DNA of 64,000 nt from Methanimicrococcus blatticola. Its GTDB lineage: Archaea; Halobacteriota; Methanosarcinia; Methanosarcinales; Methanosarcinaceae. Made by a program: the position numbers and the translations under genes. Below, piece by piece: positions 17,111 to 24,394 of the stretch (its first letter is position 1; each line of letters starts with the position of its first letter). The stretch covers positions 144,253 through 208,252 of the forward strand of contig NZ_SNYS01000010.1 of the NCBI RefSeq assembly GCF_004363215.1, in the 5' to 3' direction. A model generated the notes under the pieces. That model did no database searches and was not told the origin of the DNA. It was given only the letters and a program-made list of their open reading frames with translations.

Positions 17111-18238
17111 ATGAGCGTTCTGCCGACAGAGAAAGATTTCATCCGCGTTTTTTCAAATGTTTTTCGGCTGAAAAATAAACCGCTTCTTTCCGGTTCGGAA
17201 TTTGACGATTGCGCTGCTTTAAGACTTGATTCTTTTTCTCAAAACTTGTTTGCCGATTCATTGACTTTCAGTACAGATACCGTTCGCGAGTCAACCGATT
17301 TTCCGGCCGGCATGACGCTTTGGCAAAGAGGATGGATGACTGCCGCTGTTAATCTCAGCGATTTGGCAGCGATGGGATCTAAACCGGTTGCTTTTCTTTT
17401 TTCGGCCGGTCTGCCCCGCGGATTTACGCTTAAAGATGCGGAAGAGTTTGCGCAAGGAATTCAGGATTGTGTTTCATTTTTCGGCGGCGAAGTCATTGGC
17501 GGCGACACCGAATTCAACGAGGAATTCACAATCACGGGAACCGTCATCGGAATTTCCGATAACAAAAATCTGATTCTTCGAAAAAATGCTCAGCCGGGGG
17601 ATCTTCTTTGTGTCACGGGTTTTACCGGGTCGGCCGGGGTCGCTCTTTCGGTTATGCTCAATAAAATCCGAGTGCCGGCATCCAATCGTTTTTTGAAAAA
17701 TATAATCGAGCCGTTCCCGCGCATTTTTGAAGGCATGATGCTTGCACAAAGCGGTGCCGTCAATTCAATGATTGACACAAGTGACGGTTTGGCTTCATCC
17801 GTTTACGAATTATCGGCGCTTTCGGGCGTCTTCTTTGAAATTGATGAGCGCAGTCTTCCGCTTGAAGACGAAGCTTTGTCGATTCTTTCAACTTCTTTAA
17901 AAAACGAGCTCAATGGAGAGCAAATCGGTGCAAAAGCACAATCTTTGCTTGTTCATGAAGCGCTTTATACGGGCGGCGATTACGAATTGTTGTTTACGAT
18001 TCCTCAAGACAAGCTTTCTCTTGTCGAAGAATTGTTTCAGACACTCAACACGACTGCAGCAATGCGATTTGGCTCCCTTTCTTCCGCCGGCAAATCCGGC
18101 AGATCTCCCTGCAAGTTCACGGTTATCGGAAAGGCAATCGCCGAAAAGGAAAACGTCATTATCACACAGTCAGGTTCAGGGGAACAACGTCTTCCTTTAT
18201 TGAAAATGGGTTATGATTCGTTCACAAAATATATATGA
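17111..18238 (+). CDS. thiL: thiamine-monophosphate kinase, 375 aa
   Basis: Final phosphorylation of thiamine phosphate to thiamine diphosphate, in the PurM/ThiL ATP-binding fold. Visible are FDDCAALRL (nucleotide/Mg segment, normally DDAA), TLWQRGWMTAAVNLSDLAAMGSKP, GGDTEFNEEFTITGTVIG, PGDLLCVTGFTGSAG, MIDTSDGLASSVYELS and TGGDYELLFTI. ATG 17111 is chosen for the GGTG eight bases upstream; an in-frame ATG at 17090 would add seven residues. The chain is longer than bacterial ThiL, with an insertion around the ELNGEQIGAKAQSLLVHEAL region. Confidence 0.93.
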   Translation: MSVLPTEKDFIRVFSNVFRLKNKPLLSGSEFDDCAALRLDSFSQNLFADSLTFSTDTVRESTDFPAGMTLWQRGWMTAAVNLSDLAAMGSKPVAFLFSAGLPRGFTLKDAEEFAQGIQDCVSFFGGEVIGGDTEFNEEFTITGTVIGISDNKNLILRKNAQPGDLLCVTGFTGSAGVALSVMLNKIRVPASNRFLKNIIEPFPRIFEGMMLAQSGAVNSMIDTSDGLASSVYELSALSGVFFEIDERSLPLEDEALSILSTSLKNELNGEQIGAKAQSLLVHEALYTGGDYELLFTIPQDKLSLVEELFQTLNTTAAMRFGSLSSAGKSGRSPCKFTVIGKAIAEKENVIITQSGSGEQRLPLLKMGYDSFTKYI

Positions 18239-18334
18239 TATGAAATTGTGAAACAAATTCATCTGTTTTTACTTTTAGAGTAAAAATTTAAGGAACTATT
18301 TCACAAAATATGATAAAAATAAGGAAAAAATATT

Positions 18335-21300
18335 ATGAAAAATATATTAAAATACGCGGTCGTTTTGCTCATCCTGTTTGCGATGATCGGGACGGCGAGT
18401 GCTGATGTAGGTACAGTTACCGCATCCGCCGAAATCCATTCTACAAATGATGGAAATTATAATGTTACTGTATCATGGACTGGTACAGGCAGTGCCCCCT
18501 ATACTGTTACTATTGAAGGGACAGCCATTCCTGCAAATGATACAGGTGTGGATTCTGCTACTTTTAACGATGTTACATTAACTCCTGGAAATACTTACAC
18601 TGTTAATGTTACAGATAGTGCCAGTACGTTTGAAATAACAACTTTTGCTGCTCCTATACCTCCTACTCCGTTGAGTCCGCCGGTTATGGACAATTTTGAA
18701 TCCACTACAACAGCAGGATCTAATCTCTACAGTTTAACATGGGATTGGGTTACATATCCTGCAGGAACTATTTTACTCTATAACAATTCCGGTACATGGG
18801 TTACTGTGACTGTTGTTCCTTTTGAAGTTTCAGGAAGTCCTGCTTCTGACCAAAAATTTGAGTTTAAATTAAATGATTCCACCGTTGATAGTACAACTAC
18901 TTCTTTTGAATTTAAAAAAATCGGCTTTGATAATGCAACCACCGAAAGTAAAATTACGTGGACTTTGGATACTTCTGGTTGGGATTCTTTTGAATATAAT
19001 GTGACTAAAGGTGACGGTTCTGAAATTGTTCCGATCACTACAAGCAGTTCTGCTACAATCGTTACACCTGATACACTTGAGGCTGCAACTTCTTACACAA
19101 TCAATGTTCGTGGAATTAATGGATATGGATATGGATTGTGGACATCGAACTCTACTACAACAGGAACAGCAACAGTTGATTTTGTTGATAATTTTGAATC
19201 CAGTAAAGAAATTTTCAATGACGATAACAGTTCAAACGGAACTAAAGATTTCACTGCTGAGGCCGGAGTCACTTTCTATATCAACATGACTGCAACCAAA
19301 GAAGTCGATTTCACATGGAAACTTGAAGTTTACGATGAAGATGCAACTACTTGGGGTCCTGTTCCTTCAACTGTAAAATACAATGTTGAAAATGATGCTG
19401 CCAACAACTCAAGCAACTTTTCATGGAAGCCGAATGAAAAAGGTAAATACAGATTAAATTTGACAATGACTGATACTTCCACGACTCCTGATACGGTGCA
19501 GGAATTATCTTGGGTTGTCACTGTCACACCCAGCACAACAGGCGACCGTATTTGGGACGAGTCTCTCGGTATGCCCAAAGACAAATACACATGGACCGCC
19601 CGCAGTTTCTCCGGGTTCTATTATGATTTGGACACCGGCGAAGGCAGCGAATATATGACGATTTCTAATATCGGCCGTACTATTTCCAAAGGCGACATCT
19701 ATTATGAAACAACAACATCAGATGTTGATTTCGAATATGACGGCTGGGGATCTTACCAGATTGTCGGTTTCATGGGCGACAAATATTATGCCGGTTCCGG
19801 TTCTGACAGCTTGATGAAGAACGGCAATTTGTCCAAGGTTTTACTTGATGTTGATGACAGTGAAAATTACCGTGTCGGTCAATACCTTGCTCTCGAAGAA
19901 GGGTATTCCATCAGAATCGATCAGATTGACGTTAACGGAAACGCTGCTTTGCTTGTTGTCGAAAAAGACGGTAAGGAAGTGGACAGCGGTATTGTCAATA
20001 TCAACAACAACGCAACATTCACCTATGAGAAAAACATCAGCGGTACCAAAGTTCCGTTTATCATGATTCACGTCAAAAGCGTTTTCATGGGTACAGAAAG
20101 CAGTCTCGTGACAATTGACGGTATCTTCCAAATTTCTGACAAATTGCTTAAACTCGAAAGCGGAACAGAAATTGACAAAATGGAAATCGACAGTGTCAGC
20201 GGTAATACCATTACGATGTCCAACAGTGAAAAAGTCAGTTTGAGCAGTGACTCTGAAGTCACTTTAATGGGCAAATTGAAATTCATTGTCGCCGACAGTG
20301 ATACTTTAAGATTCGCTCCGACAATCGAATACACCGATCCGGGTATTTACGAAATCAGAGGAACGGTTTCTGACTTCAGCAACAATGAATATATTGTTGA
20401 CTTGTGGACACCGCAGAACTTCGAAGGATTCTATTATGATATCAATGACGATATCGAAAACTCTGAAAGCATTAAAATCGATACCGATTTAAGCTCAACA
20501 CGCAAAATCGCAAACGGTGAATTAACATACACCGCAAACACAACAATCGCTGACTATGAATATGAAACATGGGGTCAATACACCGTTATCGGTTTCATGG
20601 GTGAAAAATACTATGCAGGAACCGGCGGCGGTCTCTTAAGCAACGGCAACTTGTCCAAAGTCTTAGTCGATACCGATGAAAAGAGAAACATGTATGTCAA
20701 CCAATCCGTCTCTCTTGAAGAAGGTGTTTCCGTCAGAGCCAGTCAGATTGACGTAAACGGTAACCGCGCTTTATTGGTCGTTGAAAAAGACGGCAAAGAA
20801 CTCTATTCCGAAATCGTTCAATCCGGAAACGACTTGAACTACTCAAAGAAAATCGGTTCCGGCAGTGAAAACACAACTTTCGTTAAAGTTCACGTCGATG
20901 CCGTTTTCATGGGTACTGAAAGCAGTCTCGTGACAATTTCCGGTATTTTCCAGGCTTCGACTGAATTAACAAAGATTGAAGAAGGAACAACATACGGTAA
21001 AATGGAAGTGACCAGTGTCAGCTCCACCGGTATCATTCTTGAAAACGACGGATCACTCTCCTTGTCTGACGGTGATGATGTTGAATTCATGAAAGTCGGC
21101 AACAGCACAATGTATTTCAAAGTCGGTGACAGCGATGACAGCACTTTGAGATTCGCACCGGTCGTCGAAAAAGAAATCGGCTCCACCGATCCGTTGAATG
21201 TTAAATTGTCCAACTCCACAGTGACTTCAAGCGATGTCGTTACAATCACGGTCGAAGATCGCGGTGTCACAATTGAAGGCGTTACGGTTACAGTCAACGG

Positions 21301-22177
21301 CTCAACTGTCGGTACAACCAACTCTTCCGGCCAGGTTAACTACACAACCAATGCGGTCGGAACATTCAGAGTCAATGCTGAAAAATCCGGTTACACAGCA
21401 GGCAATGCCAGTTTGACCGTAAACGAAAAACTCATCAACATGACTGTCCGCGTCTCCCCTGAAACCGTTTACTTCGGAACGGCCGGCACAATCAAAGCCA
21501 CAGATTCTTTGAACGGGTCTGCCATCAGTGACGCAACGGTTTACATCAGCGGTGAAAGCATCGGTAAAACGAATTCTTCAGGCGAACTGAATTATACGTT
21601 TAACAAAACCGGATCCGTGACAATTGATGTTGCCAAAGAGAAATACAACAACGGAACAACCACTGTCAATGTTTCTCAGGAAGTTGCTTTCGCGTATTCC
21701 AATTTCGCATTGAAGCCGGATGAACCGTCTGCCAAAAAGGCCATCAAACTTTCATTTGATGTGACCAACAACGGTATCAAAGACGGCTCACATGACGTTT
21801 CTTTGATCTTGAGAGACGGCAGCGGAAATGTGGTTGATCAGGACAACAAGACGGTTTCTGCCAACATGGGCAAATCCAAGAGTGTTTCCTTGTCTGTTAA
21901 AGCACCGGAAGAAGGCACTTACACATTGACATTGGTCGAATCAGACAGCAACAGAACAATCGACTTACCCTCAAGCATGTCTAAAGTTTCAGTCGGTTCC
22001 GCTAAACTCGGATCAACCATCCTGTACATCATCTTAGCCTTTCTTGCAATCATTGTCATTGCAGTTATCGGATTTGTGGCATACCTTTTCGGTGTGAAAG
22101 GCGCAAACAGAGACAATTATAAGATGGTGGCAAGCGAAGTTGTCGATGACATCAAATACAAATTCCAAAGAAAATAA
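18335..22177 (+). CDS. S-layer-family surface protein, two S-layer duplication domains, 1280 aa
   Basis: A signal peptide (1-24, ending GTASA) is followed by about 380 residues of fibronectin-like beta repeats. Two tandem copies of the Methanosarcina S-layer duplication domain come next (about 402-665 and 672-945); compare ARSFSGFYYDLDTGEGS with TPQNFEGFYYDINDD, VGFMGDKYYAG with IGFMGEKYYAG, and ALLVVEKDGKE in both. Then two Ig-like repeats (VTVNGSTVGTTNSSGQVNY; VYISGESIGKTNSSGELNY), a CARDB-like domain, and one anchor helix (about 1228-1252) before a cytoplasmic tail. It is probably a cell-envelope structural protein. The first third uses AT-richer, less optimised codons than the rest. Synonymous drift between the two S-layer copies shows an old duplication. 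Confidence 0.92.
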   Translation: MKNILKYAVVLLILFAMIGTASADVGTVTASAEIHSTNDGNYNVTVSWTGTGSAPYTVTIEGTAIPANDTGVDSATFNDVTLTPGNTYTVNVTDSASTFEITTFAAPIPPTPLSPPVMDNFESTTTAGSNLYSLTWDWVTYPAGTILLYNNSGTWVTVTVVPFEVSGSPASDQKFEFKLNDSTVDSTTTSFEFKKIGFDNATTESKITWTLDTSGWDSFEYNVTKGDGSEIVPITTSSSATIVTPDTLEAATSYTINVRGINGYGYGLWTSNSTTTGTATVDFVDNFESSKEIFNDDNSSNGTKDFTAEAGVTFYINMTATKEVDFTWKLEVYDEDATTWGPVPSTVKYNVENDAANNSSNFSWKPNEKGKYRLNLTMTDTSTTPDTVQELSWVVTVTPSTTGDRIWDESLGMPKDKYTWTARSFSGFYYDLDTGEGSEYMTISNIGRTISKGDIYYETTTSDVDFEYDGWGSYQIVGFMGDKYYAGSGSDSLMKNGNLSKVLLDVDDSENYRVGQYLALEEGYSIRIDQIDVNGNAALLVVEKDGKEVDSGIVNINNNATFTYEKNISGTKVPFIMIHVKSVFMGTESSLVTIDGIFQISDKLLKLESGTEIDKMEIDSVSGNTITMSNSEKVSLSSDSEVTLMGKLKFIVADSDTLRFAPTIEYTDPGIYEIRGTVSDFSNNEYIVDLWTPQNFEGFYYDINDDIENSESIKIDTDLSSTRKIANGELTYTANTTIADYEYETWGQYTVIGFMGEKYYAGTGGGLLSNGNLSKVLVDTDEKRNMYVNQSVSLEEGVSVRASQIDVNGNRALLVVEKDGKELYSEIVQSGNDLNYSKKIGSGSENTTFVKVHVDAVFMGTESSLVTISGIFQASTELTKIEEGTTYGKMEVTSVSSTGIILENDGSLSLSDGDDVEFMKVGNSTMYFKVGDSDDSTLRFAPVVEKEIGSTDPLNVKLSNSTVTSSDVVTITVEDRGVTIEGVTVTVNGSTVGTTNSSGQVNYTTNAVGTFRVNAEKSGYTAGNASLTVNEKLINMTVRVSPETVYFGTAGTIKATDSLNGSAISDATVYISGESIGKTNSSGELNYTFNKTGSVTIDVAKEKYNNGTTTVNVSQEVAFAYSNFALKPDEPSAKKAIKLSFDVTNNGIKDGSHDVSLILRDGSGNVVDQDNKTVSANMGKSKSVSLSVKAPEEGTYTLTLVESDSNRTIDLPSSMSKVSVGSAKLGSTILYIILAFLAIIVIAVIGFVAYLFGVKGANRDNYKMVASEVVDDIKYKFQRK

Positions 22178-22206
22178 GATTTCAATCCGATGATTGAAAC
22201 AAAATG

Positions 22207-22231
22207 AAAGGTTTGGTTTTTCCAAACCTTT
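22207..22231 (+). terminator. hairpin terminator after the S-layer gene
   Basis: AAAGGTTTGG - ttttt - CCAAACCTTT, a perfect 10-bp stem followed by gctctattttttt. It faces the converging regulator gene that ends at 22267. Confidence 0.88.
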
Positions 22232-22266
22232 GCTCTATTTTTTTATTCATTAAAAAAGAAATTTAT

Positions 22267-22785
22267 TTACCCGATTTTTCTCATTGCGATTTCAATCGCT
22301 TCTGTGATACTTTCTTTAGGCATAATCGTGGTCACGGGAATCGAGACGATTTTTTCAACGGTGTGGCTGACAATCGGTGCGCAGACCAACGCTTTGGCAC
22401 CGTCTCGTTCGGCACGCGTTGCAACAATAATGGCTTCTTCAATCGAATTTGCCGAATATTCTTTGACCGTGATTAAACGGCCGCCGATTTTTCTTTTTGT
22501 TTCTGTAATTGTGTCTAAAACCATACGGGCGGCAATGACTGCGATAAATTCATCTGTCGGCATTTCGTGTTTTCGAACCGTATTCACGATCTGGCGTACG
22601 GTTTTTATGTTCGGCGCGCGCGTTCCTGATAAAATCTTGTATAACGTGCTGTGCGGAATGCCGGCTTCTTTTGAAAAGTCAACAGCACTCATGTTTAAAT
22701 CTTCTTTAATCACACGGTGAAGCACGATTTGAAAATTTTCATCTGACTCAAAAGCCGCTTTAATCAAACGGTCTGAAATATTCAT
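22267..22785 (-). CDS. HTH transcriptional regulator, 172 aa
   Basis: The N-terminal 80 residues hold a lambda-repressor-type helix-turn-helix (NMSAVDFSKEAGIPHSTLYKILSGTRAPNIKTVRQIV). The C-terminal half is an alpha/beta domain (GGRLITVKEYSANSIEEAIIVATRAERDGAKALVCAPI) found in a family of predicted archaeal regulators, probably ligand sensing. It is divergent from the ABC-type binding protein gene across about 450 bases that contain several hairpins, so control of that transporter is a reasonable guess but only a guess. Confidence 0.85.
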   Translation of the reverse strand: MNISDRLIKAAFESDENFQIVLHRVIKEDLNMSAVDFSKEAGIPHSTLYKILSGTRAPNIKTVRQIVNTVRKHEMPTDEFIAVIAARMVLDTITETKRKIGGRLITVKEYSANSIEEAIIVATRAERDGAKALVCAPIVSHTVEKIVSIPVTTIMPKESITEAIEIAMRKIG

Positions 22786-22925
22786 TTCCTCATCTTTCCT
22801 TTTTACATTTTAGTTTGTTTTTGATATTTTTCTCTTATTTTAATTATTACTGTCCATAACAGGAAAACAGGTATAAAATATTATCACAAAAATGATAAAA
22901 ACAAGACGATTTCGGATAGTTTTTT

Positions 22926-23129
22926 ATATTAATTTCAGGCAAATTAATATTTACGGTTTCATTTGAGCCGTACCCCATTAACATTGCCGTATCTGAATTC
23001 GGCTCAATAATTCGGAAAAAGTGTTTCGAGGAAAAATCAAAAAACCTTGTGGGCATACTTAATCAACTCTAAGTGTGTCACTTTTCATTCCCCTGTATTA
23101 CGCCGTTTCCATTTTTCTTCGAAACACTT
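22926..23129. repeat. cluster of inverted repeats between the regulator and the binding-protein gene
   Basis: Three dyads lie in a row. ATATTAATTT/AAATTAATAT (22926-22950) is perfect with a five-base loop. TTGAGCCG/CGGCTCAA (22973-22980 and 23000-23007) is perfect. AAGTGTTTCGAGGAAAAAT (23019-23037) is inverted at 23111-23129 with one mismatch, giving a 111-bp element. The whole 22786-23242 gap has no convincing gene; a 69-codon minus-strand frame here is mostly repeat sequence. Confidence 0.65.
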
Positions 23130-23242
23130 CAATTTAATTGAAGTTTAACTTATCGGATTTTAATAGAAATTCAATTCAAGAAATACAAATTCATTTAACG
23201 ACAAAACGATTGATATTGTTTTTGAACTTTCGGAGGTTTACT

Positions 23243-24238
23243 ATGAAAAAAATAATGTTTATCAGTCTCTCACTTTTGCTGATTGCGGCCGTTGCATTTT
23301 CCGGCTGTTTAAACAGCGGTGACAAAGAAACGACAGATGTTGTTATCGGCTACCAGCCGAGCACACACCAAATGGCTTACACCAGCGCAAAAGAACTCGG
23401 CTGGTGGTCCGACAACTTAACGAAAATGGATGAAGTCACAAAGGTCAGCGACAAATCCTTCCCGAGCGGACCGTCTGAGGCAACTTCTCTTGCATCCAAT
23501 GCCATTCAGGTCGCATACATCGGTGCCGCGCCGCTGATTCCGGCTGTCGCGCAGAACAACGCTGATTTGAAAATTATCGCTGCCGTCCAAATTAACGGCT
23601 CCGGCCTTGTTATCCCGACAAATGCAACTTACACCGACCCGACGTACTTTGAGGGCAAAAAGATTGCCACTTTCCCGCCCGGCTCCATTCAGGACACACT
23701 TCTCAAACAGTGGCTCACCGATAACGGCGTGGACTTGTCAAAAGTCGAAATCAAAGGCATGGACTCCGGCGAAGCGCAAACCTCTTTAAAAGCAGGGTCC
23801 GTTGACGCAGTCTTCTTGCCGCACCCCGCACCTTCCATTATCGTGAAAGCCGGTGACGGAAAAGTCATTATGGACTCCGGCGAAATGTCACCTGACCACG
23901 CCTGCTGTGTTTTGGCCGTCAGCCAGAAGTTCATTGATGAACACCCCGATGTCGTTGCGGAAATCGTAAAAATTCATGTCGATGCAACCAAATACACAAA
24001 CGAAAACCCTGAAACGGCCGCAAAATACTATGCGAACGTGACCGGCGTTTCCGAAGACATTATCCTTTCATCCATCAACGAATGGGACGGCGCATGGGTT
24101 TCTGATCCGCATCTCATTGAAGAGTATGTCGTTGCCTACGCAAAATCCCAATATGAGCAAGGATTGGTTCCCAGACAATTAACCTCTGAAGAACTCTTCG
24201 ACATGTCATTCTATGACGCTTATGTCAACAAAAAATAA
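23243..24238 (+). CDS. ABC transporter substrate-binding lipoprotein (SsuA/TauA/NrtA type), 331 aa
   Basis: Extracellular binding protein. The lipobox AFSGC places the anchored Cys near residue 20, after a hydrophobic signal (MFISLSLLLIAAVAFSGC). The mature part follows the NMT1/SsuA fold (VVIGYQPSTHQMAYTSAKELGWW; NAIQVAYIGAAPLIPAVA; FEGKKIATFPPGSIQDTLLKQWL; DAVFLPHPAPSI). GGAGG (23232-23236) fixes the ATG at 23243. Its likely permease and ATPase are about 5 kb downstream (29165-30727). The substrate cannot be told from sequence; sulfonates, taurine, nitrate and pyrimidines are family possibilities. A terminator separates it from the next gene. Confidence 0.92.
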   Translation: MKKIMFISLSLLLIAAVAFSGCLNSGDKETTDVVIGYQPSTHQMAYTSAKELGWWSDNLTKMDEVTKVSDKSFPSGPSEATSLASNAIQVAYIGAAPLIPAVAQNNADLKIIAAVQINGSGLVIPTNATYTDPTYFEGKKIATFPPGSIQDTLLKQWLTDNGVDLSKVEIKGMDSGEAQTSLKAGSVDAVFLPHPAPSIIVKAGDGKVIMDSGEMSPDHACCVLAVSQKFIDEHPDVVAEIVKIHVDATKYTNENPETAAKYYANVTGVSEDIILSSINEWDGAWVSDPHLIEEYVVAYAKSQYEQGLVPRQLTSEELFDMSFYDAYVNKK

Positions 24239-24270
24239 TTTAATTGTTTGACACCCCTCATTAAAAAACG

Positions 24271-24298
24271 AACGGATTGCTGAATTCGGCAATCCGTT
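24271..24298 (+). terminator. hairpin terminator after the binding-protein gene
   Basis: AACGGATTGC and GCAATCCGTT form a perfect 10-bp stem with an eight-base loop, followed by tcctcattttattt. Confidence 0.85.
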
Positions 24299-24394
24299 TC
24301 CTCATTTTATTTATCAGCTTTTCCAAAAAAGGAAAGTTATTTTAAAGTCTTATCCTGTTTTGTGTTACTACGATTTCTTTTTCGAGGTATTTTT

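Noticed and set aside
22847..23056. Minus-strand 69-codon frame in the structured gap
   Set aside because: It is made of the inverted repeats themselves, has no ribosome site and no family pattern.
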